A stretch of DNA of 64,000 nt, taken from Oscillatoria sp. FACHB-1407. GTDB taxonomy: Bacteria > Cyanobacteriota > Cyanobacteriia > Elainellales > Elainellaceae. The stretch spans positions 186,001-250,000 of the forward strand of contig NZ_JACJSA010000001.1 in NCBI RefSeq assembly GCF_014697545.1, given 5' to 3'. Within the stretch, counting starts at the first letter, position 1. Every line of letters begins with the position of its first letter. The position numbers and the translations under genes were made by a program. Under the pieces are notes generated by a model that made no database searches, was not told the DNA's origin, and worked only from the letters and a program-made list of their open reading frames with translations. Below, one piece after another: positions 25,752 through 35,142 of this stretch.

Positions 25752-25795
25752 AAAGGATGAAGGGTAAAAACCAGTAGATTTATCCTTCATCCTTT
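25752..25795. terminator. Long hairpin between convergent genes (AAAGGATGAAGG type)
   Basis: AAAGGATGAAGGGTAAA (25752-25768) pairs with TTTATCCTTCATCCTTT (25779-25795) over 17 bp with one mismatch and a 10-base loop, lying exactly between the convergent 89-residue gene and ctpA. Likely a bidirectional transcription stop or mRNA end stabiliser. Confidence 0.65.
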
Positions 25796-25807
25796 AGCCT
25801 TTAGCCC

Positions 25808-27052
25808 TTATCTTTCGTCCTTTTCTAACGCCACCACTGTTGGATGAGTTAACACCGCCAACGCTGCTTGATACTGTGAGTCGATCGCCGTTCCCATTTG
25901 CTCACGACTGATCGGTTCTGTCGGGATAACAATATCGGGCATGATGCCTTGACGATTAATGTCATGGTGGTCGGGCGTTTCATACTTAGCGATCGTCACT
26001 GCCAACCCCGACCCATCAGACAGGTTAAACAGCGATTGAATCAACCCTTTACCAAAGGTTCTCTCGCCAACTAGCTGAGCACGGTCGTTATCCTGCAAAG
26101 CACCCGCCAAAATTTCGCTGGCACTGGCGGTTCCTTGATTGACCAACACAACCAATGGATCGTCGGTGAGGGCTTGCCCATTGGCGACAAAACTATCCTG
26201 AATGCCTTCCCGGTTAACGGTGTAAACCACCGTACCTTCATCCAACCACAAGCGGGCAATCTCAATTCCAGCCTGTAGTAACCCTCCCGGATTGTTGCGG
26301 AGGTCGAGCACATACGCTGTAGCTCCCTCATCCTCAAGGTGACTGATAGCATGAGCCACTTCCTGAGCCGCATTCGCGTTAAATTGGGTCAACCGAATAT
26401 AGCCTACACGACCCCCTTCTGCCTGGGGACGCAACTCTGCGTAAACTGGATTGAGCGTAATGCGGTTGCGAACTAACAAGACATCCTGAGGGGCTTCATC
26501 GTCATGGGCGATGGTGAGTGTCACCTGACTGCCAATGGGACCACGCATCCGCTCCGCAGCCTCATCTAAGCTAAATTCAAAGGTTGAAACGCCGTTGATT
26601 TTAAGAATGCGATCGCGGGGTTGAATTCCCGCTTCATCTGCCGGAGAGTGATCGATCGGTGCAATCACTCGCAATTCACCCGTCTCCGGATCTTGCGTAA
26701 TCTGTAAACCAACGCCCGTGAGTTCTCCAGAGGTGTTGGTTTGCAAACTGCGATATTGGTCTGGCTTGAGTAATCGAGTAAACGGATCCTCCAAACTCGC
26801 CAACATTTTTTGAATGGCAGTGTAAGTCTGCTCTCGGTTCTGCAAGTTCTGCTGCAATGCCTTTTGTCGTACAAACCACCAGTTCTGGTGGTTAAACGTG
26901 TCATCAATGTAGGCGCGATCGACAATTCGCCAAACTTCACTCAGCAGCTTTTGCTCCTCAGTAAATGCGTGTGCTGCCGATACCCAACTGTTCAGCACCA
27001 ACACCACAGACACAATTAGCAACAACCCAACCTGAAAAAAACGCTTTGTCAT
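25808..27052 (-). CDS. ctpA: Carboxyl-terminal processing protease, D1-processing type
   Basis: S41-family serine protease, 414 residues from the ATG at 27052 (the frame extends to a TTG at 27076). N-terminal signal peptide KRFFQVGLLLIVSVVLVLNSWVSAAHA-F directs it to the lumen/periplasm. A PDZ domain spans ~110-195 (GVGLQI...GIQPRDRILKING). Numbered from the TTG, the catalytic Ser-Lys dyad is S318 in GTASASEIL and K343 in ERTFGKG, 25 residues apart as in Tsp and D1 peptidase. In cyanobacteria such proteases trim the C-terminus of pre-D1 in photosystem II. It is divergent from petB. CtpA versus the paralog CtpB/C cannot be fixed by eye. Confidence 0.85.
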   Translation of the reverse strand: MTKRFFQVGLLLIVSVVLVLNSWVSAAHAFTEEQKLLSEVWRIVDRAYIDDTFNHQNWWFVRQKALQQNLQNREQTYTAIQKMLASLEDPFTRLLKPDQYRSLQTNTSGELTGVGLQITQDPETGELRVIAPIDHSPADEAGIQPRDRILKINGVSTFEFSLDEAAERMRGPIGSQVTLTIAHDDEAPQDVLLVRNRITLNPVYAELRPQAEGGRVGYIRLTQFNANAAQEVAHAISHLEDEGATAYVLDLRNNPGGLLQAGIEIARLWLDEGTVVYTVNREGIQDSFVANGQALTDDPLVVLVNQGTASASEILAGALQDNDRAQLVGERTFGKGLIQSLFNLSDGSGLAVTIAKYETPDHHDINRQGIMPDIVIPTEPISREQMGTAIDSQYQAALAVLTHPTVVALEKDER

Positions 27053-27387
27053 GTTACATATCTTAAACTTCGGCAAAGACTAAATGCCATCACCAATCTT
27101 CATTTCCGGCTTTAAAACATTATCTATAGCATTTCTAAATTAGGGGTGAAATGAGTTAGCTGTAAGAGGGGCATTTCCTGACAGTGCCCTTCTCACAAGG
27201 CATCCAAGATTGTTCCGCTAAGACTAAAATCGTCAGCCAACAGAGACTATAGAGCGATCGCTATCGATCAGGGCAGCTAACCGAATACGAACAGCCCATG
27301 AATTAACGTTCTTCACTATGAAATGTGGATAAAGGCTATGTTACATTTTTTATTGACAGCAATACATTTTTTTGGAACTCTCGCTTC
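27053..27387. promoter_or_regulatory. Divergent promoter region ctpA / petB
   Basis: 335 bases between two photosynthesis genes. It contains a hairpin AGAGGGGCA ... TGCCCTTCT (about 27167-27198) and a T-rich stretch GTTACATTTTTTATTGACA at about 27340-27358 in front of petB. This has one half (GTTACA) of the HLR1-like direct repeat used by RpaB in cyanobacteria, but the second half is poor. No gene seen. Confidence 0.4.
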
Positions 27388-28056
27388 ATGTTTACTAAGC
27401 AGGTAACTGATTCAAAAGCATACCAGTGGTTCCAGGAGCGGTTGGAGATTCAAGCACTCGCTGATGATATCTCCAGCAAGTATGTTCCCCCTCACGTAAA
27501 CATTTTTTACTGTTTAGGTGGGATCACACTGACCTGCTTCCTCATCCAATTTGCCACTGGGTTTGCAATGACTTTTTATTACAAACCCACTGTGACTGAG
27601 GCATTTGAATCAGTGCAGTATTTGATGACTAGCGTCAACTTCGGTTGGTTGATTCGCTCCATCCACCGCTGGTCTGCCAGCATGATGGTGTTGATGATGA
27701 TTCTGCACGTTTTCCGGGTTTACCTCACTGGCGGCTTCAAGAAGCCCCGTGAGTTGACCTGGGTGACGGGTGTCATTCTGGCAGTCATCACTGTGTCGTT
27801 TGGTGTAACCGGCTATTCGCTGCCCTGGGATCAGGTTGGCTATTGGGCGGTCAAAATCGTTTCCGGTGTACCTGAAGCGATTCCCGTTGTCGGTTCTTTC
27901 ATGGTAGAGCTGTTGCGCGGTGGTCAAAGCGTGGGTCAATCTACACTGACCCGTTTCTACAGCCTGCACACCTTTGTGTTGCCCTGGCTGATTGCCGTCT
28001 TCATGCTGTTGCACTTCTTGATGATTCGTAAGCAGGGCATCTCTGGTCCCCTGTAA
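27388..28056 (+). CDS. petB: Cytochrome b6 (PetB)
   Basis: 222 residues from the ATG at 27388, the normal length; the frame could be extended to a GTG at 27325 but orthologs begin MFTK. Core subunit of the cytochrome b6f complex in the thylakoid membrane, carrying two b hemes. Four transmembrane helices; the heme-ligand histidines lie in [13 protein letters not shown] with [12 protein letters not shown], and [10 protein letters not shown] with [11 protein letters not shown]. The [16 protein letters not shown] segment is conserved in all b6 proteins. Expressed with petD, 130 bases downstream. Confidence 0.98.
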   Translation: MFTKQVTDSKAYQWFQERLEIQALADDISSKYVPPHVNIFYCLGGITLTCFLIQFATGFAMTFYYKPTVTEAFESVQYLMTSVNFGWLIRSIHRWSASMMVLMMILHVFRVYLTGGFKKPRELTWVTGVILAVITVSFGVTGYSLPWDQVGYWAVKIVSGVPEAIPVVGSFMVELLRGGQSVGQSTLTRFYSLHTFVLPWLIAVFMLLHFLMIRKQGISGPL

Positions 28057-28186
28057 GCGATCGCCAAAATTCGTTCCTTGACTAGGTGCGGGATAGTTTA
28101 ATTCCCGCTACACTAGCTTAATTACTACCTAGCACTAGCCTGAACGCCATCTTGATTTCTGTTGCTAAGGAGAACACCTGCACATT

Positions 28187-28669
28187 ATGGCAACTATTAA
28201 AAAGCCGGATCTGAGCGATCCAGTTTTACGCGAAAAGCTCAAAAAGGGCATGGGACACAACTACTACGGTGAACCCGCATGGCCCAACGACTTGCTCTAT
28301 ATCTTCCCAGTTGTTATCTTAGGCACGATCGCCTGCTGCGTATCGCTTGCAGTTCTTGATCCTGCCCTGGTTGGTGAGCCTGCTAACCCCTTTGCAACTC
28401 CGCTAGAGATTCTGCCAGAGTGGTATTTGTACCCTGCTTTCCAGATTCTTCGGATCGTTCCCAACAAGTTGTTAGGGATTGCATTACAAACGGCTATTCC
28501 TCTGGGTTTAATGTTGGTTCCCTTCATTGAGAACGTTAACAAGTTCCAGAATCCCTTCCGTCGCCCTGTTGCTACTACCGTCTTCTTGATTGGAACCGCA
28601 GCAACGCTTTGGCTTGGAATCGGCGCAACCTTCCCGATTGATAAGTCTCTGACGTTAGGATTGTTCTAG
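28187..28669 (+). CDS. petD: Cytochrome b6f complex subunit IV (PetD)
   Basis: 160 residues, the standard length. Subunit IV of cytochrome b6f corresponds to the C-terminal half of cytochrome b, contributes to the plastoquinol-oxidising site (conserved PEWY at [15 protein letters not shown]) and has three transmembrane helices. Strong AAGGAGAACA ribosome-binding site upstream of the ATG at 28187. It follows petB in the usual cyanobacterial petBD operon; the 130-base gap contains GCGGGATAGTTTAATTCCCGC, a hairpin that could tune relative expression. Confidence 0.98.
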   Translation: MATIKKPDLSDPVLREKLKKGMGHNYYGEPAWPNDLLYIFPVVILGTIACCVSLAVLDPALVGEPANPFATPLEILPEWYLYPAFQILRIVPNKLLGIALQTAIPLGLMLVPFIENVNKFQNPFRRPVATTVFLIGTAATLWLGIGATFPIDKSLTLGLF

Positions 28670-28886
28670 ATTGCTTTGCCGACGCCCGTGTTGGTTTTCC
28701 AGGTATGCTGGTGCATCATTGGAATATCGACAGGGGCGTTAATTTTTATTGGTTAAATTTTGACGACACTGGGGCAACTACTCGTTACGATTGACGAAGG
28801 TTTTGAGCAAGGCATAACGATTGCCCGTCTCATATGTTTGTATTAATCTTACGTACCTTCAGTTGGGTCAAATCCTGGCGACGTGT

Positions 28887-29339
28887 ATGTTAGAGCGAGC
28901 CTACTTAACTGTTAGGAGTGACTTGACTGTCCTCAATCAGGTACAGGAGTGGTTTAAGCTGTTTTGTTTAAAAAATAGTTCCCAACTCCTTTGGTTGCAG
29001 AGTCAACTCTATCCTCTTAACCTGGCACTAGCAGAAGGCTTTACGAATGCAGTGCGCCATGCTCATCATGAGCTTCCCTCAGAAACAACAATTGATATTG
29101 ATTTGGCATTGTGGGAGGAACGCATTGAGATCCGTATTTGGGATCAAGGTCAGCCCTTTAACCCTGATCTACTCGAAGAGCCAAAGCCAGGAACATTACG
29201 AAAAGGGGGATATGGTTGGTTTTTGTTGAGACGTTTGGCGGATCAAGTTGTCTATGATCGCAGTGCGGATGGTCGAAATTGCTTGCTGATTGTCAAACAT
29301 CGAGTCAAGCAACCCTGTCAACCTCAAGTCACCTCTTGA
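28887..29339 (+). CDS. RsbW-like anti-sigma factor kinase
   Basis: 150 residues from the ATG at 28887 (a TTG at 28821 would add 22 residues without support). A GHKL ATPase of the HATPase_c_2 type: N-box NLALAEGFTNAVRHAH, G1 box IWDQGQPFNP, and G2 box KGGYGWFLLRRLADQV. This domain is found in anti-sigma factors such as RsbW/SpoIIAB, which bind and hold a sigma factor and phosphorylate its anti-anti-sigma. No partner is adjacent; a SigF-type sigma factor lies at 38399. Located after petD in the same direction, a possible link to redox control, which is speculation. Confidence 0.82.
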   Translation: MLERAYLTVRSDLTVLNQVQEWFKLFCLKNSSQLLWLQSQLYPLNLALAEGFTNAVRHAHHELPSETTIDIDLALWEERIEIRIWDQGQPFNPDLLEEPKPGTLRKGGYGWFLLRRLADQVVYDRSADGRNCLLIVKHRVKQPCQPQVTS

Positions 29340-29510
29340 CTCTCTGTTCCCACTCAAAGACTCGACACCTCAAAAATATTAAGTTAAGCTGGCGCAAGTT
29401 CTAATCTGCGCGGCTAGGGGCAAGATGGATTCATTGATTGCGATTACCTCTTGGGAGACTGCTTCGCATCATCGATTGACTCTGCGCCAACCTTAGCTTG
29501 ATCACTCCCT

Positions 29511-30668
29511 ATGCCATCTGCTTCTAAAGCTGCCCAAATTCATCTCTGGGTTCCCGATATTTTTGAGTTTAAGGGTGGAATCCAAGTTTATTCAGGCTTT
29601 TTGTTAGAGACAATTCAGGCACTTTATCCCAATCTTCATTACAACGTTTTTCTTAAGAACGATACCCGCTATCCCCGCGATCGCACCTTTTCTCCTCACA
29701 CCAGGTTGCATTTCGCTGGGAAATATCCTGCGTCGGTGCGCACTCCTCTATTTGCCGCACAGTTGGTCGCCAGTGGCGTGTTGCAACGTCCAGACTTGGT
29801 GATCACGACTCACCTCAACTACCTGCCAGCAGCACATTTGCTGAAGCGGTTAACGGGCATTCCCTACTGGGCGATCGCTCATGGAGTAGAAGCCTGGAAC
29901 ATCCAGAAATCGTCTATGAAAGCGGCTCTACATGCAGCCGATCAGATTTTGTCGGTGAGCAACTACACGCGCGATCGCCTTTTAAAGGAGCAAAATCTTG
30001 ACTCAGCAAAAGTAACACTGCAACCCAATACCTTTGATACCAGTCGCTTTGCTATCAAACCAAAACCCGCTCACCTGCTGGAACGCTATCACCTCAAGCC
30101 TGATCAACCCGTGATTCTGACAGTCAATCGGCTCTCCGCTAGCGAAACCTATCGTGGTTACGACAAGGTCTTGGAGGCAATGCCGCTGATTCGCCAGACA
30201 TTACCGGATGTACGGTTCCTCATCGTTGGCAAAGGAGACGATCGCCCCCGGTTAGAGCAATCGATCGCCCAACAGCAACTTCAGGATTGTGTCACTCTCG
30301 CGGGATTTGTCCCCGATGAGGAACTGGGCGACTACTACAATCTCTGCGACATCTTTGCGATGCCCAGTAAACTGGAGGGATTTGGAATCGTCTATTTAGA
30401 GGCAATGGCGTGTGGCAAACCCGTATTGGGAGGAAATCAGGATGGCGCAATTGATGCACTGTGTCACGGTGAGTTGGGCGCACTGGTAGACCCGGATGAC
30501 GCGAAGGCGATCGCTCAAACCATCACCCAAATTTTGCAGAAACAGTATCCCAATCCTTTAATGTATCAACCCGAAGCGTTGCGCCAAAAGATGATTGACG
30601 TCTATGGGCGCGATCGCTTTAAGCAACGACTGGCAGACCATTTAGAAAAGTTTTTTCAAAGACCGTAG
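29511..30668 (+). CDS. Glycosyltransferase family 4 (first of the cassette)
   Basis: 385-residue GT-B glycosyltransferase. The acceptor half opens QIHLWVPDIFEFKGGIQVYSGFLLE, with WAIAHGVEAWN (~120-130). The donor half has TVNRLSASETYRGYDKVLEA, FLIVGKGDDRPRLE and the terminal GT4 motif MPSKLEGFGIVYLEAMACGKPVLGG, whose Glu pair contacts the nucleotide sugar. Cytoplasmic; linkage unknown. Sequence is clearly related to the enzyme at 31762 (same order of motifs), suggesting duplication. Three genes here, GT4, Gmd-like and GT4, run in one direction with short gaps. Confidence 0.9.
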   Translation: MPSASKAAQIHLWVPDIFEFKGGIQVYSGFLLETIQALYPNLHYNVFLKNDTRYPRDRTFSPHTRLHFAGKYPASVRTPLFAAQLVASGVLQRPDLVITTHLNYLPAAHLLKRLTGIPYWAIAHGVEAWNIQKSSMKAALHAADQILSVSNYTRDRLLKEQNLDSAKVTLQPNTFDTSRFAIKPKPAHLLERYHLKPDQPVILTVNRLSASETYRGYDKVLEAMPLIRQTLPDVRFLIVGKGDDRPRLEQSIAQQQLQDCVTLAGFVPDEELGDYYNLCDIFAMPSKLEGFGIVYLEAMACGKPVLGGNQDGAIDALCHGELGALVDPDDAKAIAQTITQILQKQYPNPLMYQPEALRQKMIDVYGRDRFKQRLADHLEKFFQRP

Positions 30669-30766
30669 GCTTTTCTCGGAGCTTCTACCATTCCCCAGTA
30701 AAACGTTGAATCAGTAAAACGTTGAAGAGCAGGCAGTTACAGGAGTAATGGACCTAGAGCTTAATC

Positions 30767-31762
30767 ATGATCAGAACGGCTTTAATTACAGGGATTACGG
30801 GACAAGATGGATATTATTTGAGTCGTTTGCTATTGGAGAAGGGATATCGCGTTATTGGCTTAGTTGCTCCTCAACGCCGAAATAATATCGTCAAGCTGGG
30901 TAACTTGATTGAGCAGATCGAAATTTATCCAGTTGCGTTAACCGATGCAGTAGCCCTGTTAGAGGTGGTAGAGCAGTTCCGCCCTGACGAAATCTATAAC
31001 CTGGCGGCTCCCAGTTTCGTACCTGACTCGTGGAATGACCCCCTTGGCACCCTCGACTTGATTACGGGCAGTGCGACCCGTCTGCTGGCGGCCATTCACC
31101 AGTTGGGGCTGACAACTCGCGTGTTTGAAGCGAGTAGCTCTGAAATGTTTGGGCAGGTCGATCACGCTCCGCAGGATGAAAACACCCCTTTTCGTCCGAT
31201 GAATCCCTACGCCGCTGCCAAACTCCACGCCCACTGGATGATGGTGCATCATCGGCAACGGTATGGCTTATTTGCTTGCAGTGGCATTTTATATAACCAT
31301 GAATCACCCTTACGCCTCCCCAACTTTGTCACTCGTAAGGTGTCCCTCGCCGCGGCGTCGATTAAGCTAGGGTTGAGCGATCGCCTGGAAATGGGCAACC
31401 TCCAGGCAAAACGCGATTGGGGGTACGCTGGCGATTATGTAGAAGCCATATGGCGGATGTTGCAGACCAATACACCAGAGGATTACGTTATTGGCACAGG
31501 TCAATTGCACAGCGTCCAGAATTTAGTTGAAACTGCATTTGGCTGTTTAGATCTAGACTGGACTCGATATGTCTCAATTGACTCAAAATTCATCCGTTCA
31601 GACGAGCACTTTCAATTGGTTGCTAATCCAGCCAAAGCAAAGCGTGATTTAGGGTGGCAGCCTCAAATGACCTTTGCTAAGTTGATTGAAGAAATGGTGT
31701 TAACCGATTTAGACCGTTTGAGATCAGGACTCATCGCCCCCGCTGTTCCTCAGCAACCCTAA
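30767..31762 (+). CDS. GDP-mannose 4,6-dehydratase-like enzyme
   Basis: 331-residue extended SDR. NAD(P) loop ITGITGQDGYYL (residues 8-19), FEASSSEMFGQV, catalytic Tyr-Lys in MNPYAAAKLHAHW, and GILYNHESPLR, FVTRKVS plus AKRDWGYAGDYVEAIW all match Gmd, which makes GDP-4-dehydro-6-deoxymannose for GDP-fucose/rhamnose. Two deviations: the usual 'TSE' triad reads SSE (Thr to Ser), and the protein is shorter than typical Gmd (~345-375). It may act on GDP-mannose or a related nucleotide sugar. Its last base overlaps the start of the next gene (TAATG). Confidence 0.85.
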   Translation: MIRTALITGITGQDGYYLSRLLLEKGYRVIGLVAPQRRNNIVKLGNLIEQIEIYPVALTDAVALLEVVEQFRPDEIYNLAAPSFVPDSWNDPLGTLDLITGSATRLLAAIHQLGLTTRVFEASSSEMFGQVDHAPQDENTPFRPMNPYAAAKLHAHWMMVHHRQRYGLFACSGILYNHESPLRLPNFVTRKVSLAAASIKLGLSDRLEMGNLQAKRDWGYAGDYVEAIWRMLQTNTPEDYVIGTGQLHSVQNLVETAFGCLDLDWTRYVSIDSKFIRSDEHFQLVANPAKAKRDLGWQPQMTFAKLIEEMVLTDLDRLRSGLIAPAVPQQP

Positions 31763-32943
31763 TGTCACATTCTGAAAGCCATCCCTCTACTCAGTCGCGC
31801 TACGTCTTTGTATTTCTAGAAATTTTTAGTAGTGAAGGCGGCATCCAGTCCTATGTCAAGGATGTGTTGCAGGGATATACCGCCCTGAAGCATCAACCCC
31901 CAGTTGATGTTTTTTTGCTGCGAGATAGCCAGGATTGCGACAACCCGTTTGAGTCATCACCCATCTTTCAATTTCATTACCTCAGGGGAAAGTCAGCCAA
32001 GCTAGATCGAATTCGGTTGGCGATCGCCCTGTTCCTACACTTGCTCAAACATCGTCCCCAGCAGGTCTTCTGTGGTCACGTCAAGCTTGCCCCTCTGGTG
32101 CAAATGCTGTGTCAACCATCGGGGATTCCCTACACCGTCTTCACCTATGGCAAAGAAGTATGGGCACCACTCCCATCAGCCACTCGTCGTGCTCTACAAC
32201 AGGCAAAGGCCATTTGGACTATTAGCCGCTATAGTCGCGACCAAGCCTGCGTAGCAAACCAGCTTGACCCGCAATTATTTCGTGTCATGCCTTGCATGGT
32301 GGATGGCGATCGCTTTACCCCTGGGACAAAGTCTGAGGGCTGGATTGCGAAATATGGGTTGGCTGGGGCGACCGTTCTCATGACGGTGGCTCGGTTGTGG
32401 TCAGGAGATGCTTACAAAGGGGTCGATGTCACCATTCAAGCTCTTCCTGCGATCGCCCAAGTCTTTCCAAAGGTGAAATATCTGATCATCGGTCGAGGCG
32501 ACGATCAACCACGATTGGCAAAACTGGCAGCGGATCTGGGTGTGAGCGATCGCGTCGTATTTGCGGGTTTTGTGGCAACCGATGATTTAGTTGAGCACTA
32601 CCGTCTGGCAGATGTTTACGTTATGCCTTCTCAGGAGGGATTTGGTATCGTTTATTTGGAGGCGATGGCGTGTGGCAAGCCTGTCCTGGCAGGAGATGCC
32701 GACGGATCAGCCGAACCCCTACAGGATGGGAAATTAGGCTGGCGTGTGCCCCGTCGTGACCCCGATGCAGTAGCTCAGGCATGTATTGAAATCTTGCAGG
32801 AATTAAGCACTGCTGCTGTTGCCGATCCTTCTGACCAGACAAACCCCTGCCGAAGTAATGGCATCTGGCTACGTCAACAAGCCATAGCATCCTTTGGTCG
32901 AGATGCCTTTATGAACCAGTTGAAACAGCTATTTATGTCTTAG
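31762..32943 (+). CDS. Glycosyltransferase family 4 (second of the cassette)
   Basis: 393-residue GT-B enzyme that starts within the TAATG junction of the preceding Gmd-like gene, so the two are translationally coupled. The acceptor half has EIFSSEGGIQSYVKDV and YTVFTYGKEVWAPLP. The donor half has TVARLWSGDAYKGVDVTIQ, IIGRGDDQPRLAKL and the GT4 signature MPSQEGFGIVYLEAMACGKPVLAG. Closely similar in layout to the 29511 enzyme. Coupling to a GDP-sugar dehydratase suggests a deoxyhexose transferase in glycan or exopolysaccharide synthesis; the sugar is inferred. Confidence 0.9.
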   Translation: MSHSESHPSTQSRYVFVFLEIFSSEGGIQSYVKDVLQGYTALKHQPPVDVFLLRDSQDCDNPFESSPIFQFHYLRGKSAKLDRIRLAIALFLHLLKHRPQQVFCGHVKLAPLVQMLCQPSGIPYTVFTYGKEVWAPLPSATRRALQQAKAIWTISRYSRDQACVANQLDPQLFRVMPCMVDGDRFTPGTKSEGWIAKYGLAGATVLMTVARLWSGDAYKGVDVTIQALPAIAQVFPKVKYLIIGRGDDQPRLAKLAADLGVSDRVVFAGFVATDDLVEHYRLADVYVMPSQEGFGIVYLEAMACGKPVLAGDADGSAEPLQDGKLGWRVPRRDPDAVAQACIEILQELSTAAVADPSDQTNPCRSNGIWLRQQAIASFGRDAFMNQLKQLFMS

Positions 32944-33052
32944 GATTGTTAGTGTTTATACCAGGTCAGCACAGAAGCCGATCTAATTGGTATGATCCCA
33001 GTAATGGATGGTCCTTAAGACTTTGCTTCCTTGAACCGTGTAGGAGATTGCT

Positions 33053-33433
33053 ATGAACCAAAACAGTTACAGAAACTGGCAATTGAACCTGTCAGGTTTA
33101 AGCTTTTGGCTCACTCTAATGGCGATCGCATGGCTCCTCGGTTCGATCGGCTTAGGATGGCTGGTCAAGTCCTTTTTTATTGTGATTGGTTTCATCATCA
33201 TTGCGCCGATTCTCGGCTTCTTAGGCTTTCGCTGGTGGCTTAAGCGCAACCTGGTTGAACAACCCTGTCCCGTTTGCCACTTTGAGTTGGCAGGCATCAA
33301 CGGCACTCAGCTTCGCTGCCCCAATTGCAGCGAACCGCTCAAAGTCGAAAAAGGACACCTCCACCGCCTCACTCCACCTGGTACTGTGGATGTTGAAGCG
33401 GTAGAAGTGTCAGCCCAACAAATTGAGGACTAG
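33053..33433 (+). CDS. Membrane protein with C-terminal zinc ribbon
   Basis: 126 residues. Two transmembrane segments (~15-36 and ~38-60, LVKSFFIVIGFIIIAPILGFLGF) are followed by a zinc-ribbon module with CPVC (~73-76) and CPNC (~90-93). The C-terminal tail is acidic. Similar to small uncharacterised cyanobacterial membrane proteins. Start ATG at 33053 with GTAGGAGATTGCT upstream. Stop overlaps the stop of the convergent gene by 4 bases. Function unknown. Confidence 0.7.
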   Translation: MNQNSYRNWQLNLSGLSFWLTLMAIAWLLGSIGLGWLVKSFFIVIGFIIIAPILGFLGFRWWLKRNLVEQPCPVCHFELAGINGTQLRCPNCSEPLKVEKGHLHRLTPPGTVDVEAVEVSAQQIED

Positions 33434-33849
33434 TTACCTTGCGTGATACGCAACGTGTAGGGATGGCTACCCTGAGCGCGATCGCCCACGAACACAGAAT
33501 AAGTCCCCGGATTCAGCACACCAGGGATTTGAACCATACCCCCTGAATAAGCATCAGCCATTGCACAACGGTTTTGACCTGCCCCTGTGATCAGCAGTGT
33601 AGGTTGCCCCTGACTTTCAACCACAAAACGCAGCGGAGTGGGTTGGCTAACGACGACAACCTGACTAGGCGTACCAGAGATAAATCCACAGGAACTCGAT
33701 TGAGAACCACCAGAGTTTCCAGTGACGACAACCGCAGACTGGAGAGGGGTTTGCACTGTATCGGCATGAGCAGAAGTGGCGATCGCCAATGCCATTGTCA
33801 GCGCAGCAGGAATAATAGCCCAAAAACGACGAGACTTCATACTCTCCAT
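33430..33849 (-). CDS. Exported small protein, pre-peptidase-like beta fold
   Basis: 139 residues with a Sec signal peptide (residues ~1-29, ending ATSAHA). The mature part is a small beta-sandwich: SQPTPLRFVVESQGQPTLLITGAGQNRC, then GVLNPGTYSVFVGDRAQGSHPYTLRIT, the ending typical of bacterial pre-peptidase C-terminal (PPC)-type modules. Two cysteines may pair. Function unknown. It is divergent from the lipoprotein gene at 34054. M4 at 33840 is an alternative start. Confidence 0.65.
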   Translation of the reverse strand: MESMKSRRFWAIIPAALTMALAIATSAHADTVQTPLQSAVVVTGNSGGSQSSSCGFISGTPSQVVVVSQPTPLRFVVESQGQPTLLITGAGQNRCAMADAYSGGMVQIPGVLNPGTYSVFVGDRAQGSHPYTLRITQGN

Positions 33850-34053
33850 CTCTTAAATAATCTTTGTTACTTAATATACTATCGTTGCCAATTTTAGAAA
33901 GATGTGCATCTGTGCCACTTCCCGGAGCGTCATGAGAGGGAACGGGAAAAGCCAAAGGCTAAAAGATAAAGGATAAAAGGGGAGAAGAGAAATACCCATC
34001 TTCGACTTCTGCTTTCTGCCTTCAACGATAAATCTCATTCTATAAAAGTCAAT

Positions 34054-34818
34054 ATGTTACGAGTTGCTATCAGTCTCAGCCTACTTTCCATCAGTTTCCT
34101 GGCGTGTGACCTGAGCTATGCCTCAGATCCCTCAAACTCAACACAAGAGCTAGAAACAGTGGCAGATCCATCTCCGCTGCCCATTGTTACCGAACCCGTG
34201 TTGCCCCGCTTGTCCGAGTCTGAGATTGAAACGCTACAGACCCAACTTACAGTGGGTATTGACACCTGGTTTGGCTTGGCTGGGCTCGATAAAACACCCG
34301 CTCCACCCCCCTTCTCAGAGGCACTTCAGGCTTATCGGGAGCAGTGGGGGGCGATCAACCCTGATATCGCTACATTTGTGGGGTTTTGGCAAAACGATGA
34401 AGCTTACCCGTATTCTGTGACTATTTTTCCCTCCAACACCCCAGGGCAAGTTTGCGTGTTGGAGTTTAAACCCGAATGGAGCCTCCAGATTTTGAATGAG
34501 GCTACGGGTGAATATGGCAAGGATATGATTAGTGAGCAGATCCTCTCGGTTTCGATCGCCACAGTGCAAGACGGGCATTTGCGGAGTAGTCAGGTGCGAT
34601 CGGTGGGGTCAGCCACAGCATTGGCGCGATATGGCGTGGGTGAAGCTTATCCAGTCCTATTTATGAGTATCATGGACGATCAGGGCACCACTCGCACGGT
34701 CGCAGCAATATCACCACCAGCATTGCCCGCTGAGCTACCCGAATCGCTTGTACCACAGGTATCTCAAGCTCTCTCAGACTATGGCTGCACAGTCGCTTCA
34801 CCCACGAGCAGGAGTTAG
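34054..34818 (+). CDS. Exported hypothetical protein
   Basis: 254 residues. The N-terminal stretch MLRVAISLSLLSISFLAC is a signal sequence, possibly lipoprotein-type with Cys at ~18. The mature domain has SESEIETLQTQLTVGIDTWFGLAGL, FVGFWQNDEAYPYSVTIFPS and GQVCVLEFKPEWSLQI, ending in SQALSDYGCTVAS. No known family recognised. Ribosome-binding site is weak. Preceded by AAAGGAT-type repeats at about 33958-33990. Confidence 0.6.
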   Translation: MLRVAISLSLLSISFLACDLSYASDPSNSTQELETVADPSPLPIVTEPVLPRLSESEIETLQTQLTVGIDTWFGLAGLDKTPAPPPFSEALQAYREQWGAINPDIATFVGFWQNDEAYPYSVTIFPSNTPGQVCVLEFKPEWSLQILNEATGEYGKDMISEQILSVSIATVQDGHLRSSQVRSVGSATALARYGVGEAYPVLFMSIMDDQGTTRTVAAISPPALPAELPESLVPQVSQALSDYGCTVASPTSRS

Positions 34819-35142
34819 CTCACCTATTATCTGCCTCAAGTTGCTGGATTGCTGCTCTACAGTATTTAGCTTCTCTTTCAAGTTCTTGAGTTGCTCAAAC
34901 TAGGGGTTTATCAGTGCTGAATTTTTGGGTCAATCTGACCCGGAGACACAGGGAGGGAAAGACATGGAGATTAAGCATCGCCTGCCTTTCACCGTGTCTC
35001 CCATACCCCGTGTCGCTTGACTCGCTATTTTGAATTTGACGCTGCACTAGGGCGAGGAAGCTGGAACTTTTCCAAGAAGTCCGGCTTTTTAGTGAGCTTT
35101 ATTGATGGGCTTTGCTGATGGGGCGATCGCCCCACCCCTCAG
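34819..35142. other. Intergenic region without a gene
   Basis: 324 bases. Contains GGAGACAC (~34939) opposite GTGTCTCC (~34994), possible long-range pairing, and a perfect 16-base palindrome TGGGGCGATCGCCCCA at 35119-35134 built around a HIP1 site, near the stop codon of the downstream minus-strand gene. The latter may help terminate transcription. Nothing else found. Confidence 0.45.
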
